From positions 1,276 to 22,074 of the forward strand of contig PLUZ01000477.1 of NCBI GenBank assembly GCA_003162995.1: a DNA stretch of 20,799 nucleotides. Direction: 5' to 3'. The stretch's first letter is position 1. Each line of letters begins with the position of its first letter. Below the pieces are notes generated by a model. That model was not told the DNA's origin, did not search any database, and worked only from the letters and a program-made list of their open reading frames with translations. This document shows positions 1 through 6,992 of this stretch, piece by piece. A program made the position numbers and the translations under genes. Source of the stretch: Methylocapsa sp. (lineage in GTDB: Bacteria > Pseudomonadota > Alphaproteobacteria > Rhizobiales > Beijerinckiaceae).

Positions 1-1211
1 TGCTCGATCAGCGAGGCATCGTCGGCAACGCTGAATATGGCGCCGCATGCTAGAAGCCGCCGCTCGATATCACTTTGCTCGTAAGCCGGCCCTAGATATG
101 CGCCTTGCATAGAATCCAGCTTTGGCGTGGCGCCCTTGCGATCGCTCAAAGGGTTTTCGGCGTGAGAGACGGCAAGCGCGGCGCCGAGCGCGCCGCCGGC
201 GTCGCCCGCCGCCGGTTGCACGAAAATCTTGTCGAAGCAGCCGTCGCGAAGCACCTTGCCATTGGCGACGCAATTCAAGGCTACGCCGCCGGCAAGACAG
301 AGATTGCGAAGCCCGGTTTCGGCCGCGAGCGAACGCGTCAGGCGCAACACGACCTCTTCCGTCACCGCCTGGATCGAGGCCGCCAGATCCATGTGGCGCT
401 GCTCCAACGGTTGATCGGGACGGCGCGGCGCGCCGCCGAACATCGCATCGAAACGGCAACCGGTCATCGTCAAGCCGGTGCAATAGGAAAAATAATCAAG
501 GTTCAGCCGGAATGAGCCATCGGGCTTCACATCGATCAAATGCTCCAGGATCGCTTTTGCATATTTCGGCTCGCCATAGGGCGCGAGACCCATGACTTTA
601 TATTCGCCCGAGTTGACCTTGAAGCCCGTGTAATAGGTGAAAGCAGAGTAGAGCAGCCCGAGCGAATGGGGGAAATGAATTTCCTTGATAATGTGCAACG
701 CTTCGCCCTGCCCTATCCCCGCCGAGGTCGTCGCCCATTCTCCAACGCCGTCCATGGTCAAGACGAGCGCCGATTGAAACAGAGACGGATAATAGGCCGA
801 AGCCGCATGCGAAAAATGATGTTCGCAAAAGCGCAATTTGACCTTATCGCCGAGCGCCGGATCTATTCTCGCAAGTTCGCGGAGCAGAAGATCGCGCTGA
901 AATAGTTTCTCGCCGATCCACAGCGGCATGGCTTTGCGAAACGAGGCAAAACCGCGCGGCGCGAAAGCGAGATAGGTTTCGATCAGACGTTCGAATTTCA
1001 GGAACGGCTTTTCGTAAAAGACGATTCGATCGACGCCGCCAGCGTCGATCTTAGCTTCCTTCAGGCAATAGGCGATCGCGTTGGCGGGAAAACCAGGGTC
1101 GTGTTTCGTGCGGGTGAAGCGCTCTTCCTGCGCCGCCGCGATGATCTTGCCGTCACAGACGAGCGCGGCGGCGCTGTCGTGATAGAAGGCGGAAATGCCA
1201 AGGACGCGCAT
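1..1211 (-). CDS. Carbamoyltransferase, NodU/CmcH family (partial, C-terminus outside window)
   Basis: Reading the minus strand from the ATG at 1211 gives an open frame of about 403 codons that leaves the window at its left edge. It begins MRVLGISAFYHDSAAALV, the typical N-terminal ASKHA-fold opening of NodU/CmcH/SxtI-type O-carbamoyltransferases. Further on come EERFTRxKHD, a His-rich HHFSHAASAYYPS segment, TMDGVGEWAT and CLAGGVALNCVANGK, all family landmarks. These enzymes use carbamoyl phosphate and ATP to make a carbamoyl-adenylate and transfer the carbamoyl group to a hydroxyl of a sugar or secondary metabolite. Full-length members have roughly 550-620 residues, so about a third is missing here because of the window edge and not because of a lesion. 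The gene starts 9 bp after the DUF5989 gene and probably shares its transcript. The acceptor substrate cannot be read from sequence. Confidence 0.93.
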   Translation of the reverse strand, partial: MRVLGISAFYHDSAAALVCDGKIIAAAQEERFTRTKHDPGFPANAIAYCLKEAKIDAGGVDRIVFYEKPFLKFERLIETYLAFAPRGFASFRKAMPLWIGEKLFQRDLLLRELARIDPALGDKVKLRFCEHHFSHAASAYYPSLFQSALVLTMDGVGEWATTSAGIGQGEALHIIKEIHFPHSLGLLYSAFTYYTGFKVNSGEYKVMGLAPYGEPKYAKAILEHLIDVKPDGSFRLNLDYFSYCTGLTMTGCRFDAMFGGAPRRPDQPLEQRHMDLAASIQAVTEEVVLRLTRSLAAETGLRNLCLAGGVALNCVANGKVLRDGCFDKIFVQPAAGDAGGALGAALAVSHAENPLSDRKGATPKLDSMQGAYLGPAYEQSDIERRLLACGAIFSVADDASLIE

Positions 1212-1220
1212 CGCCGTCCG

Positions 1221-1370
1221 TCAAAACAGCGTATAAATAAAGGGCGCGACGACAGAGCCTTGGCTCAGAACGAACAAGCCGCCGAAGATCAGGAAAAGCA
1301 CCAAAAGGGGCAGCAGCCAGAATTTCTTCCGCGCACCCATGAACTCAAAAAGCTCGGCAAGAATCGACAT
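1221..1370 (-). CDS. DUF5989 (SxtK-like) small membrane protein
   Basis: The minus-strand ATG at 1370 opens a 49-codon frame ending in TGA at 1221. The product starts MSILAELFEFMGARKKFW and then has one strongly hydrophobic segment (about residues 18-37), followed by a short tail ending PFIYTLF. This matches my memory of the DUF5989/SxtK family: tiny proteins with a basic RKKFW motif just before a single transmembrane helix, encoded between a SxtJ-like protein and a carbamoyltransferase. The gene lies 13 bp after the SxtJ-like gene and 9 bp before the carbamoyltransferase, which supports one operon. The biochemical role is unknown; a membrane anchor or partner for the carbamoyltransferase is an inference from conserved linkage. 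It is short enough to be missed by automatic gene calling. Confidence 0.88.
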   Translation of the reverse strand: MSILAELFEFMGARKKFWLLPLLVLFLIFGGLFVLSQGSVVAPFIYTLF

Positions 1371-1383
1371 TGGTTTCTTATCC

Positions 1384-1809
1384 TCAAAACTGCTTTTTCA
1401 GCGAGTCCGGCGCCGGACCCGGCGGTTCTCGCGCGATCCAATAGGTCGTAGCTTCTGGCTTCATTTGAATACGCAGGAGATCCTCGCCCTTCCTGCGCAG
1501 AAACCAGCCAAGCGGGACAACCGCCCCAAAAAACAAAATCGCCATCACGACGGGATTAACGATACGGTTCAGGGCGAGGCCCAGTTTGAACCATGCGCGG
1601 TTCAACGGCCCGAGCCATTGCGGGCGAAGGAGTGCGGCGGCGAGGACGGCGATGGACAGAAAGATCAGCCCCCATTTAGGGGAACCGGCCCGGTGAAACA
1701 ATGGCCAAAGGCCGAGGATCGCGAAAAGAACGCCGAAGGCGAGGCCGAACTTCCGATCGGACCCCAAGGCGATTTTACGGAAGCTTGTGACCGGTTCATG
1801 GGTTTGCAT
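1384..1809 (-). CDS. SxtJ-like integral membrane protein
   Basis: The frame from the ATG at 1809 encodes about 141 residues. An upstream in-frame start at 1854 would add 15 residues with no family resemblance, so the MQTHEPVTSFRK start is preferred. The N-terminal part (SFRKIALGSDRKFGLAFG) leads into two adjacent hydrophobic segments around residues 22-40 and 45-62. A PQWLGPLNRAWFKLGLAL stretch follows, then a third long hydrophobic region (about 90-110) and a cytoplasmic-looking charged end. The three-helix layout and the LGPLNRAWxKLG motif fit the SxtJ family, which accompanies carbamoyltransferases in many bacteria and in cyanobacterial saxitoxin clusters. No catalytic motif is seen. It is the first gene of the trio, so the promoter should lie in the gap above 1809. 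Confidence 0.85.
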   Translation of the reverse strand: MQTHEPVTSFRKIALGSDRKFGLAFGVLFAILGLWPLFHRAGSPKWGLIFLSIAVLAAALLRPQWLGPLNRAWFKLGLALNRIVNPVVMAILFFGAVVPLGWFLRRKGEDLLRIQMKPEATTYWIAREPPGPAPDSLKKQF

Positions 1810-2394
1810 CAGGCACCGTGTGTTGAGGCCCCTTGCCGGACCGCGGAATGCCACGGCGACTTAACTCTTCTCAAACAAGGGCTCACTTGCGATTGGGGAA
1901 AAACTTCAAGACCCGTGTCTAGCTCGGTCGAGAGGCTCGCGCACGGCAAATCCCGCGTTCGAGGTTTATGATTGACAGGTTTTTGATGGAGAGACCGCAA
2001 GGTGACATAAATAGGGCAGCCCTGGCTGAGCCGTTGGTCGGTTTCGTCGCGTTTCAGGCGATTTCGGAACCGGCAGCGCTAGGCGCGACCCTATGCCTTC
2101 GGCGATGCGAACTTGGATGGCGCCAGCATCGCCGACTATCCTTCGTATCTAGAGATAGTCCAGCGCTGGTGCCGGCTTTGGTGCATGATTTAAAAATACT
2201 GCTGTTTCTCTGTGCAGAAATTAGGTGCAAAACAGATTGCAGCTTATCGGTTGGCGATCCGAGTTAGCTTGTTCCCACCGGGTCACCAACTGCCCTGCGG
2301 GACGCCTCAAAAATCGTGGCCCGTGTTATGCTTCCCGCGTGATCGCACACTTCTCAGCCCGCGCGATGTATGCGGGCTTGTAAGATTCACGGCC

Positions 2395-2440
2395 CCAATC
2401 GTACCAAAATGTTTCACGTGAAACGTTTTGGTACGATTGG
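2395..2440. promoter_or_regulatory. parS: parS-like ParB binding site inside a 46-bp palindrome
   Basis: The core TGTTTCACGTGAAACG at 2410-2425 differs only at its last base from the widely conserved bacterial parS sequence TGTTTCACGTGAAACA. The symmetry continues well beyond the core: CCAATCGTACCAAAA on the left is matched by TTTTGGTACGATTGG on the right. Arms of 23 bases therefore pair with a single mismatch (T2410 against G2425). ParB loads at such sites to organise the replication origin. The extended arms are not part of known parS sites and may serve another protein or form a cruciform. Confidence 0.7.
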
Positions 2441-2509
2441 TTTAGCGCTGTCCCCCCGAAACAACGCGGCCACGGTGACGGCGGATTTTGCCCGCGGGCG
2501 CGGCGTGAG

Positions 2510-2540
2510 TTGACATCGACCCACTTCACCTCCATATGTT
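2510..2540 (+). promoter_or_regulatory. Candidate sigma-70 promoter of the cold-shock gene
   Basis: A perfect TTGACA lies at 2510-2515. TATGTT follows at 2535-2540, with a rather long spacing of 19 bases; CATATG two bases earlier would give 17. Transcription from here would give a leader of roughly 150 bases before the cold-shock ATG, in line with the long structured leaders of cspA-type mRNAs. Confidence 0.4.
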
Positions 2541-2698
2541 AGAAATCGATACTTGGCCGAACGACTGTGCCGCTTCGCCTGTACTGACAGGCGCGCTTGT
2601 TTCAGACACTTCTCCCAAATCGACGAACCGGGACAATGGCCGCGAATTCTCGTGCGCCGACTCCCATATGTAAACCGTTAGTGAGAAGTGATATCTCC

Positions 2699-2908
2699 AT
2701 GAGCATTGGAACTGTGAAGTGGTTTAACGGCCAAAAAGGCTTCGGCTTTATTGAGCCGGAAGGCGGCGGTCAGGACGTTTTCGTTCATATCAGTGCCGTC
2801 GAACGCGCTGGCATGAGCACCCTCAACGAAGGGCAAAAGGTCTCTTTCGAGGTCGTTGCGGACCGCCGGACCGGCAAGTCTTCCGCCGACAATCTGCGCG
2901 CCGTCTAA
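2699..2908 (+). CDS. cspA: Cold-shock protein (CspA family)
   Basis: A 69-residue single cold-shock domain starting [21 protein letters not shown]1 (KGFGFI, about residues 13-18) and RNP2 (VFVHIS, about 29-34) are both intact, and the length is that of free-standing bacterial Csp proteins. These bind single-stranded RNA and DNA in the cytoplasm and melt mRNA secondary structure. The ATG at 2699 is chosen because upstream in-frame starts add a segment without homology to the fold. The purine-rich GAGAAG about a dozen bases upstream is a weak ribosome binding site. The gene stands alone, with a parS-like palindrome upstream and a strong hairpin downstream. Which of the several paralogous csp genes of the genome this is cannot be told here. 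Confidence 0.95.
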   Translation: MSIGTVKWFNGQKGFGFIEPEGGGQDVFVHISAVERAGMSTLNEGQKVSFEVVADRRTGKSSADNLRAV

Positions 2909-2925
2909 CCGGCCGCACGAGAGCG

Positions 2926-2957
2926 CTTATCGATCAGAGAATCCTCTGATCGATAAG
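2926..2957. terminator. Hairpin downstream of the cold-shock gene
   Basis: CTTATCGATCAGAG at 2926-2939 is perfectly complementary to CTCTGATCGATAAG at 2944-2957, with a four-base loop. It lies 17 bases after the cold-shock stop codon. There is no T tract, so it may be a processing or 3'-protection hairpin, or part of the adjoining repeat element, and not a classical intrinsic terminator. Confidence 0.5.
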
Positions 2958-2982
2958 GACGCAGCTCAGATTCAAAGAGTTG

Positions 2983-3030
2983 GAGCATGTCGGAAGCGAA
3001 AAAGCCGGGCAGCTTTTTCGCACCGTGCTC
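2983..3030. repeat. Nested palindromic repeat (GAGCATG type)
   Basis: An inner perfect stem GCGAAAAAGC/GCTTTTTCGC (2996-3005 with 3012-3021, six-base loop) sits inside an outer GAGCA/TGCTC pair (2983-2987 with 3026-3030). The layout, with GAGCATG followed by a palindrome built on an AAAAAG core, is shared with the element at 17070-17102. It resembles the dispersed short palindromic elements of Hyphomicrobiales genomes. That it is multicopy is inferred from resemblance. Confidence 0.5.
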
Positions 3031-3131
3031 TAGGGTCATGCTTCTTTGATCACCGATGACCTGGCAGGGCTTGCGGTTCAAAGCCGCCTGTCGATCCCGA
3101 TCCGCAGCCACTGCCAAATTCGGACATTATC

Positions 3132-4160
3132 TTGAGCGTCGGACACAATTTGCGTCCCGCGGTGGTCGATGCACGCCGCTGGACACAGATCCTCATCCCT
3201 TATCGCACGCCAAGCCAGGCGCGCAGCATTGCGGAGCTGGCGATCACGGCATTGCCGCTGGTGGCGCTGTGGACCGCGGCCTGGTTCGCTTACTCGCTGG
3301 GCCTTTGGTGGGCTTGCCTCCTCATTGCTGTCCCGGCCGCCGGTTTTATGGTGCGCCTGTTCTTGATCCAGCACGACTGCGGTCATGGCGCCTTCTTTTC
3401 CGGGCGGCGGGCGAACGACTGGGTCGGCCGCGTCATCGGTGTGATCACCTTGACGCCTTACGATGTGTGGCGTCGCGTCCATGCCATCCACCATGCCACC
3501 TCCGGCGATCTCGACCGCCGCGGCATCGGCGCCGTGGATACGCTGACAGTATGCGAATATCATTCGCTTTCGCGATGGGGCCGGCTGATGTACCAGCTCT
3601 ACCGGCATCCGCTGGTGATGTTCGGCGTCGGACCCGCCTATCTGTTCTTTCTGCAGTATCGCCTGCCGGTCGGCCTGATGCGCGGCGGCTGGCAGCCCTG
3701 GGCCAGCAGCATGGCGACCAATCTCGGAATCGCACTGATCGCCGCCACGCTCGGCTGGTTCATCGGCATTAAAGCATTCCTGCTCGTGCATTTTCCGATC
3801 ATGCTTTTCGCGGCCACGGCCGGCGTCTGGCTCTTCTATGTGCAACACCAGTTCGAACACACGGCATGGGAGCACCACGGCGAGTGGGACCTGCATGAAA
3901 CGGCCTTGTATGGCAGCTCGCATTACGACCTGCCCGCGTTGCTGCACTGGTTCACGGCCAATATCGGCATGCACCATGTGCATCACCTCTGCAGCCGCAT
4001 CCCCTATTACCAGCTGCCGCGCGTTTTACGCGACCATCCGGAGCTCCGCGCTGTCGGCCGCCTGAGCCTGCTCGACAGCTTTGCCTGCGTGCGTCTTGTG
4101 CTGTGGGATGAGACGCAACGCCGCTTGGTATCGTTCCGCGACGCCCGGACGTCAGCTTGA
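3132..4160 (+). CDS. Membrane fatty acid desaturase (delta-12/omega-6 type)
   Basis: A 342-residue integral membrane di-iron desaturase. All three histidine boxes are present: HDCGH (residues 81-85), HAIHH (117-121) and HHVHH (281-285), with an additional HQFEH at 239-243. Hydrophobic helices lie before the first box and at roughly 160-235. The reaction would be O2-dependent insertion of a double bond into a membrane acyl chain using reduced ferredoxin or a similar donor. The start is TTG at 3132: an in-frame stop lies upstream at 3057 and no ATG follows before the conserved YRTPS region. GTG at 3162 is an alternative, and neither has a good ribosome binding site. The gene stands alone directly after a palindromic repeat and converges with terC. 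Regiospecificity is assigned by resemblance only. Confidence 0.9.
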   Translation: MSVGHNLRPAVVDARRWTQILIPYRTPSQARSIAELAITALPLVALWTAAWFAYSLGLWWACLLIAVPAAGFMVRLFLIQHDCGHGAFFSGRRANDWVGRVIGVITLTPYDVWRRVHAIHHATSGDLDRRGIGAVDTLTVCEYHSLSRWGRLMYQLYRHPLVMFGVGPAYLFFLQYRLPVGLMRGGWQPWASSMATNLGIALIAATLGWFIGIKAFLLVHFPIMLFAATAGVWLFYVQHQFEHTAWEHHGEWDLHETALYGSSHYDLPALLHWFTANIGMHHVHHLCSRIPYYQLPRVLRDHPELRAVGRLSLLDSFACVRLVLWDETQRRLVSFRDARTSA

Positions 4161-4186
4161 AGCACACCCGTGCCGGTGCTCTCAAG
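4156..4186. terminator. Hairpin between convergent desaturase and terC genes
   Basis: CTTGAAGCAC (4156-4165, including the desaturase stop codon) pairs with GTGCTCTCAAG (4176-4186) with one bulged base and a ten-base loop. It occupies almost the whole 27-bp gap between the two convergent genes and could end transcription from both sides, although there is no clear T tract. Confidence 0.4.
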
Positions 4187-4187
4187 T

Positions 4188-4874
4188 CTAGATCGCTTCA
4201 CGTGCGGCTGTGAGCCTTCGGCCTAGCCACGCGATCAGCAGGACAAAACCTGCCCCCGCCGGCCCATCCCAGGTGCCGTAGCTCGGCCAGCGCGGGCGCA
4301 GCCAGGCGGCAAGCAGGGGATCGGAGCACAGGATGTCGCCAGCGATCCAGCCGAGCAACGCCACGCCGCCCCAAACGAGCATGGGAAACCGCGTGAGCAG
4401 CCCGAGCACCAGTGTCGAGCCGAAGACGATGAGCGGAATCGACAAAGCAAGACCGAAAAGGATCAAAAGCTTCGACCCTTTCGCCGCAGCGGCGATGGCC
4501 ATCATATTGTCGAGCGACATGACGGTGTCTGCCAAAACGATGAGCCAAATGGCGGACCACAGCGTGCTGGCTGGACGGATCGGCTTTTCTTGAGGCCCGT
4601 CCTCGTCCGCGAGCTTGACCGCGATCCAAGCCAAGAGAAGGCCTCCCGCGATCTTCACGAAAGGCATGTCTAGCAATTCGGCAATGAGCAGCGTGAAAAC
4701 GACGCGCAAGGCGATCGCCACGCCGGAGCCAAGAAGGATGCCCAATCTGCGTTGCCGGCCGGGCAGCGACCGGCAAGCCAGCGCAATGACCACGGCATTG
4801 TCGCCCGAAAGGAGAAGATCGATCCAGATGATCTCCAAGAGCGGGAGCCAGGCAACCGGCGGGGCGAGGTGCAT
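4188..4874 (-). CDS. TerC family (YjbE-type) integral membrane protein
   Basis: A 228-residue, very hydrophobic protein with about six to seven membrane helices. The diagnostic family motifs are visible: LLSGDNAVVIALA near residues 21-33 and its internal echo DTVMSLDNMMAIAAAAKG near 116-133. Each places an Asp-Asn pair (GDN 24-26, LDN 121-123) within a membrane helix, as expected for the metal-handling residues. YjbE/TerC relatives are linked to tellurite resistance and to manganese export or metallation of secreted proteins; substrate here is unproven. The gene begins 9 bp after the pcp stop, so the two are probably cotranscribed. Its end faces the desaturase gene. Confidence 0.9.
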   Translation of the reverse strand: MHLAPPVAWLPLLEIIWIDLLLSGDNAVVIALACRSLPGRQRRLGILLGSGVAIALRVVFTLLIAELLDMPFVKIAGGLLLAWIAVKLADEDGPQEKPIRPASTLWSAIWLIVLADTVMSLDNMMAIAAAAKGSKLLILFGLALSIPLIVFGSTLVLGLLTRFPMLVWGGVALLGWIAGDILCSDPLLAAWLRPRWPSYGTWDGPAGAGFVLLIAWLGRRLTAAREAI

Positions 4875-4883
4875 GGTTTGGAG

Positions 4884-5648
4884 CTAGGCCATGGATCGCA
4901 CGCGGTCAAGCGCCGGGCGCTTCCCTGGCGTCTTCACAAAATCTTGGTGCGCAGGCGTTGCATCGCGTGCTTGCGCACGATCTTGGCGGATCTTTCGCGC
5001 GGTGACGAGGATCGCGATGAGGGCGGCGCGGGTGAGGCTCGCGAGATCGGGGCGGCGGCTCCGCGATGCCGCCTTTGGCCGGCTTGCACGCGCGAGCCGC
5101 GGCACATGAATGAAACCGGCCATGCGCGCGGGCGAGCGGGCAAGCGAAAGATATAGCGTCTCGTTGCAAACATAGTCGCCCGCATTGGCCGACAAGCGGG
5201 CTTTGAGGCCTGCGCGGCGCATTGCGGCTTCGATTTGGCATGTGGGAAAGGTGGAGCGCGCCGCAAGCGGGGCACCGGGAACAATCGCGCGGCAGGGTGC
5301 GCGGGCGCCGGCAGCGTCGCAATGAAGCAGGCTCAAGCGGTTCAGCGCCCGCGTTTCGATGCTGATAAATTTGCGCCGTGCGGCGAGACCGAAATGCAGA
5401 ATGGCATCGGGCTTGAATGTTTCATTGAGCGTTTCAAGTTCTTGCTCGACCCCGGCATATTCGACGGGAAGCACGGCGCCTTCGAGTGCGATGCCAAGGC
5501 GTGCCAATCGCGTCCGGTGATTGCCGAGCGCATGGATAAGTAGCGCCGTGGGGTTGTCATGGACGCCCGGAAAGCGGCCGAACCCGGTGACGAGAATGCG
5601 CAATGGCGGCGCTTTGAGGCTTGCGAAATCCGAGCCGGGCTTTTGCAT
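4884..5648 (-). CDS. pcp: Pyroglutamyl-peptidase I (peptidase family C15)
   Basis: A 254-residue protein starting at ATG 5648 behind a good AGGAAA ribosome binding site. The C15 family signatures are clear: an N-terminal LVTGFGRFPG-VHDNP stretch, a glutamate in SIETRALN (E98), the catalytic cysteine in NAGDYVCNETLY (C161) and the catalytic histidine in FIHVPR (H181). The enzyme removes N-terminal pyroglutamate from peptides in the cytosol. Usual members have about 210-220 residues; this one has about 15 extra residues at the N-terminus and an Arg/Lys/Pro-rich C-terminal tail after the final helix, as in some alphaproteobacterial members. It is the first gene of a pcp-terC pair and shares a 130-bp intergenic region, which holds a LexA-type box, with the divergent gene at 5780. 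Confidence 0.9.
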   Translation of the reverse strand: MQKPGSDFASLKAPPLRILVTGFGRFPGVHDNPTALLIHALGNHRTRLARLGIALEGAVLPVEYAGVEQELETLNETFKPDAILHFGLAARRKFISIETRALNRLSLLHCDAAGARAPCRAIVPGAPLAARSTFPTCQIEAAMRRAGLKARLSANAGDYVCNETLYLSLARSPARMAGFIHVPRLARASRPKAASRSRRPDLASLTRAALIAILVTARKIRQDRAQARDATPAHQDFVKTPGKRPALDRVRSMA

Positions 5649-5704
5649 GATCGCGAAATTTCCTATTCGGACATCATGTGCATGACAATTCTTGTAAGCT
5701 CTAT

Positions 5705-5719
5705 GTTCTCTATATGTTC
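5705..5719. promoter_or_regulatory. LexA (SOS) box, alphaproteobacterial type
   Basis: GTTCTCTATATGTTC fits exactly the GTTC-N7-GTTC direct repeat known as the LexA operator of alphaproteobacteria (for example Rhizobium, Rhodobacter and Caulobacter). The seven-base spacer is AT-rich, as in the best-studied examples. The box lies 60 bases before the ATG at 5780 and 56 bases before the divergent pcp ATG, so it could govern either gene or both. A TTGTAA at 5692-5697 suggests it overlaps a plus-strand promoter. Confidence 0.6.
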
Positions 5720-5779
5720 TTTATTTTTTTGAGCCTCTAGGTTAAGTTGTACGCGATCCTTGCCCCAGTTGGGAGTTCG

Positions 5780-6502
5780 ATGGTGCGCTCATTCCATGAA
5801 TTGAAGAAGCAATGGGACGATCATGTCAGCTTCACGCACTATCATCCAGGCATTGTGATCAAAGATACTGGGCTTGTACTTGGCGCGGACACGATTTTGG
5901 TGCGCATGGGCGAGACGTCTTCCGGCGCGAAGGCACTAGCGGTCGAAGCCGACCGGGAGCGGCTTCTGACTCTGCTCGGTGTTTCGTATGGGCATCGAGT
6001 TCCGCCCGGCATCGTCAAGAATATCGAAAAGGCAGCGGAACATTGGCGGCGCGGCGATCAGGTTTTGGCGCATATCCATTTGGCTTTCACGGGCTTGCCG
6101 AAGCTCGAAAGCGCACATGACCTCTACCGCCTGTATTTGGCCGAAGCGCTCCTCGACGACGGCTTTCCGCCGCGCGAAATGCTCAAGGAACTTGGCCTCG
6201 ACCTAGCGATGCGGCAGATCGCCAAATATGACCCCAACCAGCCGCGCGCGCCAGCAGGCAGCGGCCGCGAAAGCGGACGATGGACAAAGGACGGGAGCGC
6301 AGCCTCAACCTCGGGTGACGAACAACGCCGGGTCCAGCTGGCTGGCGATGTTATTCATGTTGGAACTTTGGTTGGGAGATCCGTGTCCCGCGCTGAAGGT
6401 GGAATACCGTGGACGACATGCCATTATGAGTCGGCGCTTGGAAGTTTTTCATCGAGCTTTCTTGGCGTAGGGAAATGTGAATCGATTCGGCGGGTACCAT
6501 GA
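5780..6502 (+). CDS. Uncharacterised protein with PNQPRxPAG motif
   Basis: About 240 residues from the ATG at 5780, which has GGGAG at a proper distance; a TTG at 5747 is in frame but lacks a ribosome binding site. The first 145 residues contain a helical section (VEADRERLLTLLGVSYG, IEKAAEHWRRGDQVLAHIHLAFTGLPKL, LYRLYLAEALLDDGF). Then comes KYDPNQPRAPAGSGRESGRWT (about 149-169), a motif I know from many uncharacterised Hyphomicrobiales proteins, typically as a linker before a variable C-terminal part. The remaining 70 residues are Ser/Gly-rich with two cysteines (TTCHYES, GKCESIRR) and match nothing I recognise. No signal peptide or membrane segment is seen. It follows a LexA-type box and precedes two paralogous small genes. 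Function unknown; a toxin-like modular protein is only a guess. Confidence 0.7.
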   Translation: MVRSFHELKKQWDDHVSFTHYHPGIVIKDTGLVLGADTILVRMGETSSGAKALAVEADRERLLTLLGVSYGHRVPPGIVKNIEKAAEHWRRGDQVLAHIHLAFTGLPKLESAHDLYRLYLAEALLDDGFPPREMLKELGLDLAMRQIAKYDPNQPRAPAGSGRESGRWTKDGSAASTSGDEQRRVQLAGDVIHVGTLVGRSVSRAEGGIPWTTCHYESALGSFSSSFLGVGKCESIRRVP

Positions 6503-6604
6503 GCCTTCGTTTGCTACCTCAGCCGCCAGGACAGTGCCGACATTATGAATTCCCCTCCGCTCAACGCGTGTTTTTGATTGCCCTCTCAGATCCGAGGTTC
6601 CCTG

Positions 6605-6946
6605 ATGCGCAACGATAGAAAAATGGATGTGTGCTTTTCACCGCGCGCCGAGGATGTTATCCGCCAGTTCATGAAGGTTGCGGTGCGAACCATGCCACAT
6701 GCAAGCTTAGTCCCCATCATCACGTGGTGGATCGAAGGGACTTTCACGGACAAAGTGACGGGCAAAGTGACGAAGTATGGGCCGAGTATTGACGTTGGCG
6801 CAATTGATCCCAATGATTTGGCCGACGAACTCATCGTTCCTATGGGTGATCTTAAGGTCGCAATTCGGCTGCCGGAAGACCTTCAATCCGCCGACCGGTT
6901 GAAATTCGATTTCTCGGACGGGTCTTTCGTCCTTGTCGATCATTAA
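6605..6946 (+). CDS. Small uncharacterised protein, paralog 1 (possible HesB/IscA-like fold)
   Basis: A 113-residue protein from ATG 6605, with a GAGG about nine bases upstream; an in-frame TTG at 6578 would add only nine residues. It is about two-thirds identical by eye to the next gene over roughly 108 positions. The beginning (CFSPRAEDVIRQFM) and end (KFDFSDGSFVLVDH) resemble the first helix and last strands of HesB/IscA-type A-type carriers. The cluster-binding cysteines of that family are absent, so iron-sulfur binding is not supported. No signal peptide or membrane segment. The tandem duplication and position after the PNQPRxPAG gene could suit an immunity or partner function, but this is inference. 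Confidence 0.72.
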   Translation: MRNDRKMDVCFSPRAEDVIRQFMKVAVRTMPHASLVPIITWWIEGTFTDKVTGKVTKYGPSIDVGAIDPNDLADELIVPMGDLKVAIRLPEDLQSADRLKFDFSDGSFVLVDH

Positions 6947-6992
6947 TTTCCGAACTCTCCTTCTTTTCGTTGGCGTTTGAAGGAGCCGGCAC

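Larger units (their letters stand above)
1810..2698. other. Gene-poor 890-bp interval
   Basis: No convincing gene fills this stretch on either strand. It holds the presumed promoter of the minus-strand SxtJ-like operon near 1810-1900, a 46-bp palindrome with a parS-like core (2395-2440), and a candidate cold-shock promoter plus leader (2510-2698). A short open stretch near 2076-2190 on the plus strand reads somewhat like protein (GDANLDGASIADYPSYLEIV) but is closed on both sides and has no start, so it may be a gene remnant. Confidence 0.6.

Noticed and set aside
2076..2190. Short plus-strand stretch reading GDANLDGASIADYPSYLEIV
   Set aside because: It looks somewhat protein-like but is closed by stops within about 35 codons and lacks a start codon and ribosome binding site; at best a gene remnant.
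3078..3986. Long minus-strand open frame opposite the desaturase gene (302 codons)
   Set aside because: It is antisense to a clear desaturase with all histidine boxes, and its translation is rich in His/Asp/Gln without domain logic, as expected from a GC-rich shadow frame.
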